From: JBBIJH01 sp037446075
Lineage (GTDB): Bacteria; Bacteroidota; Ignavibacteria; UBA10030; JAHEZR01
Reading direction: 5' to 3'
DNA: 7,334 nt
Assembly (NCBI GenBank): GCA_037446075.1
Contig: JBBIJH010000136.1
Coordinates: forward strand, 1 to 7,334
Shown one piece after another: positions 1 to 6,518 of the stretch. The position numbers and the translations under genes are program-made. The notes under the pieces are model-generated. The model was not told where the DNA came from. It was given only the letters and a program-made list of their open reading frames with translations, and made no database searches. Within the stretch, counting starts at the first letter, position 1. Each line of letters opens with the position of its first letter.

Positions 1-106
1 CGCCGAGGGAATAGTTTCGGCTCTTACCTCATGTTAGCTCTCGGCTCCCCCTCACTGATCCAACTGTTTCCCTTGTCTTGCTCATCACTCCAGGAGACTT
101 AAAGCT
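1..106. other. Non-coding leader upstream of the nucleoside transporter gene
   Basis: No reading frame here looks like a gene. The segment contains a short inverted repeat, GCCGA at 2-6 and TCGGC at 17-21, with a 10-base loop and no T-tract after it, so it is not a convincing terminator. I could not pick out a -35/-10 pair or a TTTG/TAnnTTTG pair with good spacing. The promoter for the nucleoside salvage operon is probably in this segment or just beyond the left edge. Confidence 0.4.
92..96 (+). promoter_or_regulatory. Ribosome binding site of the nucleoside transporter gene
   Basis: AGGAG lies 10 bases before the ATG at 107, an acceptable spacing. It supports that ATG as the true start of the transporter. 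Confidence 0.7.
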
Positions 107-1456
107 ATGAATGCCGTAGGACTCCTCCGTGGCGTTATTGGAATGGTTGTGATTATCGGGATCGCCTTCTTGTTCTCCAACAACAAGAAGCGGGTGAACT
201 GGCGACTGGTAGGTATGGGACTTCTGATCCAGATTGTTTTTGCAATCTTCATCATCCTGAGCGAGCCGTTGAGAAACCTCTTTGCCCCGTTAGGGTGGCC
301 GAAACTTGTGATCGAATGGCTGGGTGGCGCCGTGGTGAGCCTTCTTGGTTTCACCATGGACGGCGCAAGATTCGTCTTCGGCAGACTTGCTATCAACTCG
401 GGTGAAGAAAGCCTGGGTGTGTTTTTCGCATTCCAGGTTCTTCCCACGATCATTTTTGTTTCTTGTCTCACTTCCGTCCTGTATTATCTCGGCGTTCTGC
501 AGCGGGTGGTTCAGGCAATGGCATGGATTATGGCGCGGCTCATGGGGACAAGCGGAGCGGAGTCTCTCTCGAACGCGGCGAATGTGTTCGTTGGGCAGAC
601 GGAAGCCCCTCTATTGATACGTCCGTACATCCAGGGGATGACCCAGTCAGAAATCCTGACGATCATGACGGGAGGAATGGCCACGATTGCTGGAGGAGTG
701 ATGGCGGCATACATTCAAATTCTCGGCCAGGCGTTTGCCGAGGCGCATCAGATGGAGCTCTACGCGGCGCAGGTGAAATTTGCTGTTCAACTTCTTGCCG
801 CCAGTGTGATGGCTGCCCCAGCCTCCCTAGCAATCTCAAAGATCATCTACCCTGAGACGGAGGAGCCGCTGACACGGGGCACAGTGAAGCTGAAAGTGGA
901 AAAGGAAGCCGCCAACTTGATTGAAGCGGCCGCAGGAGGCGCTTCGAACGGATTACAGCTGGCATTGAACGTCGCAGCGATGCTTCTGGCCTTTATCGCA
1001 CTCATTAGCCTGGTGAACTACCTTCTGCAACAGATCGGCGTTCTCACGGGCCTTAATAGCGTACTGGAGGCAAACTACGGGCGACCTTTGAACCTCCAGC
1101 TCGTCTTCGGTCTCCTTTTACAGTTTGTCGGAGTGGCCATTGGCATCCCTTGGCAGGACGCGATGAATTTTGGGAGCCTGATCGGCACGAAGGTTGTCAT
1201 CAATGAGTTTGTCGCCTACCTCGACCTGGCCAAGCTTGTCTCCGCAGGGCAGTTGACTGAGAAAAGCATCACGATGTCGACCTTTGCATTGTGCGGTTTT
1301 GCAAACTTCTCCTCCATCGCCATCCAGATCGGAGGCATTAGTCCGATGGCGCCCAATCGACGGAAGGACCTTGCGGCCATGGGGCTCCGTGCAGTCTTTG
1401 GTGGAACACTTGCTACCCTGATGACAGCCACGATTGCTGGAATACTGTTGGGGTAA
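107..1456 (+). CDS. nupC: Concentrative nucleoside transporter, NupC/CNT (SLC28) family
   Basis: Inner-membrane symporter that brings nucleosides into the cell using an ion gradient. The 449-residue protein has many hydrophobic segments, starting with one at about residues 8-23, and full family length for a bacterial CNT. Two nucleoside-binding regions are visible: GAESLSNAANVFVGQTEAPL at about 150-169, continuing LIRPY, and GTKVVINEFVAY at about 360-371. The C-terminal stretch STFALCGFANFSS, followed by ISPMAPNRRKDLA, is also typical. QTEAPLLIRPY and NEFVAY resemble animal SLC28 proteins more than E. coli NupC, which has a GQSENFIAYK-type motif; this comparison is from memory. Coupling to Na+ rather than H+ is therefore plausible but inferred. 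The start is supported by AGGAG at 92-96. The stop is 6 bp before the purine nucleoside phosphorylase start, so the two are very probably co-transcribed and jointly serve nucleoside uptake and breakdown. The family call is firm; substrate preference is not visible. Confidence 0.93.
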   Translation: MNAVGLLRGVIGMVVIIGIAFLFSNNKKRVNWRLVGMGLLIQIVFAIFIILSEPLRNLFAPLGWPKLVIEWLGGAVVSLLGFTMDGARFVFGRLAINSGEESLGVFFAFQVLPTIIFVSCLTSVLYYLGVLQRVVQAMAWIMARLMGTSGAESLSNAANVFVGQTEAPLLIRPYIQGMTQSEILTIMTGGMATIAGGVMAAYIQILGQAFAEAHQMELYAAQVKFAVQLLAASVMAAPASLAISKIIYPETEEPLTRGTVKLKVEKEAANLIEAAAGGASNGLQLALNVAAMLLAFIALISLVNYLLQQIGVLTGLNSVLEANYGRPLNLQLVFGLLLQFVGVAIGIPWQDAMNFGSLIGTKVVINEFVAYLDLAKLVSAGQLTEKSITMSTFALCGFANFSSIAIQIGGISPMAPNRRKDLAAMGLRAVFGGTLATLMTATIAGILLG

Positions 1457-1462
1457 ATTCTG

Positions 1463-2275
1463 ATGAAGGAGCTGAGTGAGGCAATTGCGTACATTAGGTC
1501 TCGAACCGACCTGCGACCGAAAACAGCCGTTGTGTTAGGCTCTGGTCTGGGTCACCTCGCGACGAAACTGAATAACAAGGTTGTCATTGACTGTTCCAAG
1601 GTTCCTCACTACCCGGTGCCACAAGTGGAAGGACATGCCGGGCAGTTGATCTTTGGTGAACTCCCTCCCTCAAGGTCAGGCCGAGCATCACCGATACTTG
1701 CGTTTGTTGGTCGACCTCACTACTACGAATCCGGCGAAATCGATCGCGTCACATTTCCTGTCCAACTTGCCGCGGGGCTGGGCGTGAAGAATATGATCCT
1801 GACGAACGCGGCTGGCGGAGTAAGCCGATGGCTTTCTCCGGGCGACCTCATGCTTATTACGGGCCAAATCAACCTCATGTTGACCAGCTCCAAAAGCCCG
1901 AGCGAACTGAGAACACCAACCCGCGTCTACGATCCTAGCTTGCTCTCCTTGGCGCGTGGTGTCGCACAACGAGAAGGCCTCACGCTGAAGGAGGGAGTCT
2001 ACTGCGCGGTTGCTGGCCCATCGTATGAGACCGCCGCTGAGATTCAGATGATCTGGAGGTTGGGAGGGGACGCGGTCGGAATGTCAACTGTTCACGAAGC
2101 GATGACGGCGAGGCGACTGGGAATGCGTGTGCTCGGGATATCATTGATCACCAATCTTGCTACGGGACTTACCAGCGAGCCGATGTCCCACGAGGATGTC
2201 ATTCGTGTGGCACGGACAGCAAGAAAGAAGTTTGAAAAACTGCTGACGAGAATTCTCTTGTTCATGTCTTGGTGA
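1463..2275 (+). CDS. punA: Purine-nucleoside phosphorylase, trimeric (PNP/MTAP) family
   Basis: Cytosolic enzyme that uses phosphate to split purine (deoxy)nucleosides into free base and (deoxy)ribose-1-phosphate, for salvage. At 270 residues it matches the usual length of trimeric PNPs. Visible motifs are the phosphate loop GSGLG (26-30), GRPHYYES (83-90), TNAAGG (114-119), AGPSYETAAE (184-193, holding the base-binding Glu), GDAVGMSTVHEA (202-213, with the Met-Ser that contacts sugar and phosphate) and SLITN (227-231, Asn binding the purine 6-oxo group). The last motif and the Glu favour inosine/guanosine-type substrates over methylthioadenosine. Oddities: the usual HYYEGY reads HYYESG, and the segment after NLM (from about 140), normally a TG-NPL-G loop, is unlike the family norm. 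It lies 6 bp behind the transporter gene with only GGGG at 1450-1453 as a possible ribosome site, suggesting translational coupling. A hairpin terminator follows the stop. punA is the name for this family in Bacillus; xapA is the E. coli relative. Confidence 0.93.
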   Translation: MKELSEAIAYIRSRTDLRPKTAVVLGSGLGHLATKLNNKVVIDCSKVPHYPVPQVEGHAGQLIFGELPPSRSGRASPILAFVGRPHYYESGEIDRVTFPVQLAAGLGVKNMILTNAAGGVSRWLSPGDLMLITGQINLMLTSSKSPSELRTPTRVYDPSLLSLARGVAQREGLTLKEGVYCAVAGPSYETAAEIQMIWRLGGDAVGMSTVHEAMTARRLGMRVLGISLITNLATGLTSEPMSHEDVIRVARTARKKFEKLLTRILLFMSW

Positions 2276-2322
2276 CGGCCAGAAGGTCCTAGCGCTAGAA
2301 CTTAAACGCGGTGAAGAAAGAA

Positions 2323-2362
2323 AAGCCAGTCCCGATAAACGGAAGACTGGCTTCTCTGTTTC
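2323..2362. terminator. Bidirectional rho-independent terminator between convergent genes
   Basis: AAGCCAGTC (2323-2331) pairs perfectly with GACTGGCTT (2345-2353) around a 13-base loop. The loop can add a CCG/CGG pairing. On the plus strand the stem runs into TTCTCTGTTTCTT; on the minus strand it runs into CTTTTCTTTCTTC. It sits between the stop of the phosphorylase gene (2275) and the stop of the convergent protease gene (2375), where a shared two-way terminator is expected. Confidence 0.8.
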
Positions 2363-2374
2363 TTACCTAGTTTG

Positions 2375-2752
2375 CTACATTAACCTCAGCTTTGTGACTC
2401 GCGGATCGATGATGACCTCGTCGTGCTCGAAGTCCAGCTTTAAGCGCCATTTCTGCAAAGTGGCTGCACCAATGATAACCTGCTCGGAGAGATCAGGAAT
2501 CAACATAAACTCATCGGAGAAGCGATACCCCGAGAGATGAAAATTCAGACTCACGCGTTCATTGGCGATGAGTTGCTCTCCATCTTTCGCGGTCCCAAAC
2601 GACATCGGCTCAGGGAGAGGGATCACGACTTCCAGCTTTCGGGCCAATTCCGGGCTAATGCAAGAGTAACTTGCGCCACTGTCGAAAAGCGCTATCTCCT
2701 CGCTGCTGCCTCGGGAGCCCACCAATCGAATATTCTTCTGTATGACGGCCAT
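2375..2752 (-). CDS. Small stand-alone retropepsin-like aspartic protease
   Basis: A 125-residue single-domain protein with the fold signature of retroviral-type aspartic proteases. FDSGASYSCIS at residues 23-33 carries the catalytic Asp24-Ser-Gly-Ala. A flap-like segment FGTAKDGEQL is at 52-61, and VIIGAATLQKWRLKLDF at 92-108 replaces the usual hydrophobic ILG-D-L psi-loop element. One such domain carries one catalytic Asp, so an active enzyme should be a homodimer, as in retroviruses; this follows from the family. There is no signal peptide or membrane segment, so it is probably cytoplasmic. The native target is unknown. Bacterial relatives exist, but few have a known role. It has its own candidate promoter (2774-2805) and ribosome site, so it need not belong to the operon upstream. 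It could also be a non-proteolytic member of the family, although the DSGA motif is intact. Confidence 0.8.
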   Translation of the reverse strand: MAVIQKNIRLVGSRGSSEEIALFDSGASYSCISPELARKLEVVIPLPEPMSFGTAKDGEQLIANERVSLNFHLSGYRFSDEFMLIPDLSEQVIIGAATLQKWRLKLDFEHDEVIIDPRVTKLRLM

Positions 2753-2764
2753 ATCCTATCAGCA

Positions 2765-2769
2765 CTCCT
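2765..2769 (-). promoter_or_regulatory. Candidate ribosome binding site of the aspartic protease gene
   Basis: AGGAG on the minus strand lies 12 bases before the ATG at 2752, slightly far but usable. A closer AGGA at 2754-2757 is too near the start. The site sits within a small AGCA-GGAG-TGCT inverted repeat (2761-2772), which would place the core of the site in a 4-base loop. That may be chance. Confidence 0.4.
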
Positions 2770-2773
2770 GCTC

Positions 2774-2805
2774 TAAATATAGGAAGCTCGTTCCTGAAAA
2801 TCAAA
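2774..2805 (-). promoter_or_regulatory. Candidate promoter of the aspartic protease gene
   Basis: Read on the minus strand, TTTG (2805-2802) is followed after 20 bases by TATATTTA (2781-2774). This fits the Bacteroidota-type pattern TTTG-N19-21-TAnnTTTG in all but the last base. The same DNA also reads as a sigma70-like pair, TTGATT (2804-2799), 17 bases, TATATT (2781-2776). The expected start of transcription, near 2769, leaves a very short leader before the ATG at 2752. An inverted repeat AGGAA-N5-TTCCT (2781-2795) lies between the two boxes and could be an operator; this is speculative. Confidence 0.5.
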
Positions 2806-2831
2806 CAGATGCTGACGTGCCGACCACCGAC

Positions 2832-4282
2832 TTATCTCAGCAATGTCATCTTCTTTACCTCTGCGAAGGTCCCCGCGGTCATACGATAAAAGTACACACC
2901 TGTCGCCAGTGTGGCTGCGTTGAACTCGAACGAATAGNNNNNNNNNNGTACACTTTCAACCGCACGAGCTGAGTCGACGGCACCGAGTAGCGAATCAGGG
3001 TGACCGGATTGAACGGATTCGGATAATTCTGATTCAAGACAAAGTCCATGGGGATTTGTTCTCCCCCGTCTCCGGTTCCGTTCAGAAAGTTGCGAGAAAA
3101 CTTCTGGATACTCCCGCCCGAGTAGTTACAAATGTACAGCTCGTTGTTCTCGTCAATTCCGAACGAAGAGATCGAGAACGGTGCATCGATTAACAGAGAA
3201 TCCTCGCTCAGTTGGCCATTAACATACCGGAACTTCCATATCTTCCCACTGCAATAGTCCGCATAAATATATGCTCCAACAAGCTCTGGCCTCGCCGTGC
3301 CTCGGTAAATGTAACCTCCCGTCACGGAACATTCTGAACCAGCGTTAGGATATTCTTTCACGGGCGGAATCAGTCCGGTCGTGTTGCATCCGCTCGGAGG
3401 GTTATAGCAGTGGGCGCCCTCCATTATTCTCCAGCCGTAGTTTCCTCCCCTCTGGAGAAGGTTGATCTCCTCCCAGGCGTTCTGCCCAACGTCCCCAACC
3501 CAGATCTGTCCGTTGACTTTATCCTGACTGAACCTCCAGGGATTTCGAAAGCCCCACGCCCATATTTCTTCCCTGTAGCCTTGAGTGTTCCCTCGGAGCG
3601 GATTGTCAACAGGGATGGCGTAATTTGTCGTCCCCGTCGTACGATCCACATCGATACGAAGGATCTTGCCAAGGAGGGTCGATAGGTTTTGGCCGTTATT
3701 CTGTGGGTCACCGGCGCTGCCCCCATCCCCCATCCCGATATACAGGTAGCCATCCGCCCCGAATAGAATCATTCCGCCGTTGTGATTCACAAAGGGTTGA
3801 TTGACTTCAAGGATCTTGTGTTCGCTCGATGAGTCGGCCTTGTTTGGATCGTTCTGCGATACAGAAAAGCGAGCAACCACAGTGCGAAGCGGATTGGGCG
3901 CCGTGTAGTTGACATAGAAGTATCCGTTAGTTCTGTAGTTCGGATGGAAAGCAAGGCCGAGCAATCCCTGCTCCCCATCCGAAGAACTAAGTTTGTTGGA
4001 GATGTTCAGGAAGGTAGTAGCAAAAGTTACCGCTGAGTCGTTCGGGAAGACCCTTATGAGACCGTTCTGTTGGACAACAAAAATCCTATTTGTGCCGTCG
4101 GGAGAGTGCGTCAGAAACAGCGGCCTCGTGAAGCCAAGGGTGGGAAATGCATTCACGAGCTGCAGTGACTGAGAGAGCCCAAGTGAGCGGAGGGCTGCGA
4201 GGAACAGAAAAGACCTAAATATCCTCGATGGGATTCGTTTACCCTCCTTTCTCAAGGTATTCCAAGCCCTCTCCCACGACAT
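2832..4282 (-). CDS. Secreted PQQ-type glucose/sorbosone dehydrogenase-like protein with C-terminal sorting domain (interrupted by assembly gap)
   Basis: Predicted secreted six-bladed beta-propeller of the soluble aldose-sugar dehydrogenase (Asd/GSDH) family, which oxidises sugars using PQQ. Motifs: HNGG at residues 167-170 (catalytic-type His), GMGDGGSAGD at 183-192, GKILRID at 205-211, WGFRNPWRFS at 243-252 and GDVGQNAWEEIN at 263-274. A basic then hydrophobic stretch at about 19-37 looks like a signal peptide. At 417-445 comes NQNYPNPFNP and following residues, the start of a FlgD-like/type IX secretion sorting domain. The 10-N run at 2938-2947 then breaks the frame. The straight frame gives a non-homologous tail ending at 2879. 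The +1-shifted frame from 2936 gives 34 residues starting YSFEFNAATLATGVYFYR and ending KKMTLLR with TAA at 2832, the expected end of this domain. I therefore extend the gene to 2832. The start is uncertain: the ATG at 4282 overlaps folC by 44 bp and has no ribosome site, while a strong one at 4243-4248 points to about 4234. Actual substrate and PQQ use are not shown. Confidence 0.85.
2938..2947. other. Assembly gap (10 N) inside the sugar dehydrogenase gene
   Basis: Ten unknown bases. The coding frames on either side agree only if the true number of missing bases leaves remainder 2 when divided by 3, so 10 cannot be right. By comparison with the usual spacing in this sorting domain, where about 19 residues lie between VY and the YSFEF-like strand, roughly 56 bases are missing. 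That size estimate is from memory of the family. Confidence 0.9.
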
Positions 4283-5522
4283 AGTGGGAACCAGTGATCA
4301 AAACGGTCTCAGACGCTCTTGCGTTCTTCAAGGTCAACTGGAGCCCGCGCCGGACGGCTCCACCCGCCGTTACCTTGAAGCCCCTTTGCCGAGCATGGGA
4401 CGCCAGGATCCTTGCAGGCAAAGATCGATCAACGCGAGCAGCGACCGCGACGATTCGATCCGAGATCGCTCGCAGGTTCCCCAACATTTGCTCATAGTTC
4501 TTATCTCTCATGACTCCGAATATTATTATCGGGTTTTTCAGGCCAAGATCATCGAGCGCTTCTGCCAGGCAGGCGATGGCGTCTGGGTTGTGTGCAACAT
4601 CGATGATCACTCTCGGTCTCATTTTCACAACTTCGAGCCTTCCCCTGATTCCGGTATTTCTTCGGGCGTTGCGTAGTCCACGATAAACATGATCCACGTC
4701 GATCATGAAGTCCTTCCGAGCCGTATGGCACAGGACTTCGCAGGCGGTGACTGCCAGGCGCACATTCTCCGCTTGAAAACTACCGCTGAAGCCGACAGTC
4801 AGGTTTTCGTAGGCTCTCCACTTTGTTGTGAGGTCAAGGCTGAGCATCTTCAGGGTGTTGGACGCGATGTGTGCCTCCGCGACCATCGGTGCACAGATGA
4901 CGGGTGCTTGCTTCGATGCCGCGATGCGGAGGATGACGTTCGCGGCGTCCACAGGAAGATTCCCGATGACNNNNNNNNNNNNNNNNNNNNTCTCTCGGGC
5001 GATACGGGTGATGGTTGTGCCCAGATGCTCGGTGTGCTCCAGGCCGATTGAAGTGATGATCGTCAGCAGTGGATTTAGGACGTTTGTTGCATCCAGTCTC
5101 CCACCGAGTCCCGTCTCGATCACTGCAATGTCAACTCTCTCATGGGCGAAGTGTATGAAAGCAACCGCAGTCGTGGCCTCAAAGAAGGTACACTTGAGCT
5201 TTCGGATCTGAGGCTTGAGAACTTCAGTGTACTCCGCAACCCTTCTTGGGTCAATTGGGTGGCCGTTAATTCTTATTCGCTCCGTGAAGTCGATGAGATG
5301 CGGGGAAGTGTAAAGCCCAACCTTGTAACCAGCCTCTTGGAAAATGGAAGCGATCATCGCAGCCGTTGAGCCTTTCCCATTTGTCCCCGCGATGTGGATT
5401 GATTGAAAGCGATTCTCTGGGTTCCCTGCATGCTCGAGAAGGGCACGGATTTTCCGCAAGCCAAGCTTGATCCCAAATCTTTGGAGGGAGTAAAGATACT
5501 CGACGCTTTTCGTGTAGGTCAC
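4239..5522 (-). CDS. folC: Bifunctional folylpolyglutamate synthase / dihydrofolate synthase
   Basis: Cytosolic ATP-dependent ligase of the Mur-ligase superfamily that joins glutamate to dihydropteroate and extends the polyglutamate tail of folates. Motifs: FGIKLGL at residues 16-22, ATP loop GTNGKGST at 46-53, TSPHL at 72-76, FFEATTA at 113-119, ETGLGGRLDATN at 136-147, then TEHLG and TRIARE just before a 20-N gap. Beyond the gap come VIGNLPVD, DVAHNPDAI in the C-terminal glutamate-ligase domain, FGVMRDKNY and GSHYVVGE near the end. Total length is normal at about 427 residues. The start is GTG at 5522, chosen because VTYTKSVEYLYSL matches the usual N-terminus; the frame stays open further upstream but has no ATG. 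No clear ribosome site precedes it, so coupling to pyrD, 47 bp upstream, is likely. The gap covers the conserved Lys-Ala-Gly-Ile-Ile-Lys loop. Whether both activities are present cannot be read from sequence alone. Confidence 0.93.
   Translation of the reverse strand: MTYTKSVEYLYSLQRFGIKLGLRKIRALLEHAGNPENRFQSIHIAGTNGKGSTAAMIASIFQEAGYKVGLYTSPHLIDFTERIRINGHPIDPRRVAEYTEVLKPQIRKLKCTFFEATTAVAFIHFAHERVDIAVIETGLGGRLDATNVLNPLLTIITSIGLEHTEHLGTTITRIAREXXXXXXXVIGNLPVDAANVILRIAASKQAPVICAPMVAEAHIASNTLKMLSLDLTTKWRAYENLTVGFSGSFQAENVRLAVTACEVLCHTARKDFMIDVDHVYRGLRNARRNTGIRGRLEVVKMRPRVIIDVAHNPDAIACLAEALDDLGLKNPIIIFGVMRDKNYEQMLGNLRAISDRIVAVAARVDRSLPARILASHARQRGFKVTAGGAVRRGLQLTLKNARASETVLITGSHYVVGEGLEYLEKGG
4243..4248 (-). 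promoter_or_regulatory. Strong Shine-Dalgarno at the folC stop, for the downstream dehydrogenase
   Basis: AGGAGG (within AAAGGAGGG) on the minus strand overlaps the last codons of folC. Eight bases downstream, in frame with the dehydrogenase, is ATC (4234-4232), and further on ATA (4222-4220). No ATG, GTG or TTG lies at normal spacing. A start here would leave a compact signal peptide and remove the overlap with folC. The options are a rare non-AUG start, a base error that destroyed a normal start, or a decoy site. Confidence 0.5.
4971..4990. other. Assembly gap (20 N) inside folC
   Basis: Twenty unknown bases fall between ARE and VIGN. The flanking frames agree with a 20-base gap, but homologues usually have about 11 residues here (KAGII-K-G-PV type), of which the first base of the Lys codon is present. 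Some 32 missing bases would fit better and keep the same frame. The number of N is probably a placeholder or an imprecise estimate. Confidence 0.8.
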
Positions 5523-5569
5523 AACGGCAAGAATTGGTTCAGAGAAAGATGGAGGAAAACCAGGTGGAA

Positions 5570-6514
5570 CTATAACCAGCTCTGAATCACGGGGATCCCG
5601 ACCCCCTCCTTCATCGCCCCTACCAGAGAGCCAACGTCGTCGATCTTATTTTCCTGACAGTATTTTTCAATTCCTTCTGCGATTCTTACTCCGGACGCCG
5701 GGTCGAGATAGTTCGCAGTTCCAACCTGGACAGCTGTTGCTCCGACGAGGAGGAATTCGATTGCGTCTTCGGCGCTCATGATGCCGCCGATGCCGAAGAT
5801 GGGGATTTTCACCGCCTGTGCGCATTCGTATACCTTTGCAAGAGCAATCGGCTTGATAGCAGGCCCCGAAAGTCCACCCGTGACGGTGGATAGCTTTGGT
5901 TTTCGCGTCTTGATGTCCACCCCCATCCCCACGACTGTGTTAATGACACTGAGGGCATCAGCACCTGCGTCCTCCGCGACTCTGGCAAATTCAGAAATGT
6001 GAGTGACATTCGGCGTCAACTTGACGATAAGTAATTTCTTCGTCAGGGCCCGCAACCGAGACGTGATTTCTCGTGTTGCATCGCAACTCGTTCCGAAGCT
6101 CAATCCACCTTCATTGCCATTCGGGCAGGAAATATTAATCTCGTAACCGTCGATGCCCTCTTGTTCTTCAAGACGCGCCAGAACCTCACAGTACTCATCC
6201 ACTGTGCTTGCAGCGATGTTGGCAATGATCACAGTGTCGAGCGTCTGAAGAAGCTGTAACTTCTCAGAAATAAACCGATCGACGCCGATGTTGGCAAGAC
6301 CGATGGAGTTGAGCATCCCGCCGGTTGTTTCTGCAATTCTCGGGGGCGGGTTTCCTTCTCTCGGTCTTAAGGAAAGCGATTTTGTAACTATCCCGCCGAG
6401 TTGACTCGGGTCCACGAGGTCGAGACATTCGTCGCCGTACCCGAACGTGCCCGATGCAGCGAGCACGCGGTTCTTAAAGTGCACTCCAGCAATCTCGACT
6501 GATGTCTTGACCAT
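5570..6514 (-). CDS. pyrD: Dihydroorotate dehydrogenase B (NAD+), catalytic subunit, class 1B
   Basis: Catalytic FMN subunit of the enzyme that oxidises dihydroorotate to orotate, the fourth step of de novo pyrimidine synthesis. It is a cytosolic protein that works as a PyrD2-PyrK2 complex. The 314 residues form a TIM barrel with visible motifs: ASGTFGYG (19-26), TKSLSLRPREGNPPPR (44-59, with the FMN-contacting Lys45), NSIGLAN (69-75), NISCPNGNEGG (127-137, whose Cys130 is the class 1 catalytic base), VKLTPN (164-169), INTVVGM (191-197), GGLSGPAIKP (213-222), GIGGI (241-245) and VQVGTA (262-267). A Cys rather than Ser base, and pyrK directly upstream, place it in class 1B rather than the membrane-bound class 2. 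The ATG lies 4 bp after the pyrK stop, with GAGG overlapping that stop as ribosome site, so translation is coupled. No odd residues noted. Confidence 0.96.
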   Translation of the reverse strand: MVKTSVEIAGVHFKNRVLAASGTFGYGDECLDLVDPSQLGGIVTKSLSLRPREGNPPPRIAETTGGMLNSIGLANIGVDRFISEKLQLLQTLDTVIIANIAASTVDEYCEVLARLEEQEGIDGYEINISCPNGNEGGLSFGTSCDATREITSRLRALTKKLLIVKLTPNVTHISEFARVAEDAGADALSVINTVVGMGVDIKTRKPKLSTVTGGLSGPAIKPIALAKVYECAQAVKIPIFGIGGIMSAEDAIEFLLVGATAVQVGTANYLDPASGVRIAEGIEKYCQENKIDDVGSLVGAMKEGVGIPVIQSWL

Positions 6515-6518
6515 AACC

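Noticed and set aside
2..21. GCCGA...TCGGC hairpin at the left edge as a terminator of an upstream gene
   Set aside because: Only a 5-bp stem with a large loop and no T-tract.
85..471. 128-codon minus-strand open frame
   Set aside because: Antisense to the transporter start, with no recognisable domain.
463..855. 130-codon plus-strand open frame inside the transporter gene
   Set aside because: Out of frame within a well-supported transporter; composition is that of a shifted frame.
2289..2298. Perfect 10-base palindrome CTAGCGCTAG just after the phosphorylase stop
   Set aside because: Too short and isolated to assign a role; no second copy seen, and the nearby hairpin already explains termination.
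2375..2752. Aspartic protease as a relic of a retroelement
   Set aside because: No reverse transcriptase, integrase, terminal repeats or target duplication nearby; the frame is intact and has its own regulatory signals.
2742..2972. Plus-strand open frame spanning the promoter and the N gap, with a CRQCGC-like cysteine pair
   Set aside because: It is antisense to the dehydrogenase C-terminus and reads through unknown bases; the cysteine pair is a by-product of the opposite strand.
4284..4676. 130-codon plus-strand open frame
   Set aside because: Lies wholly antisense to folC, has no family resemblance and no ribosome site; a shadow of the real gene.
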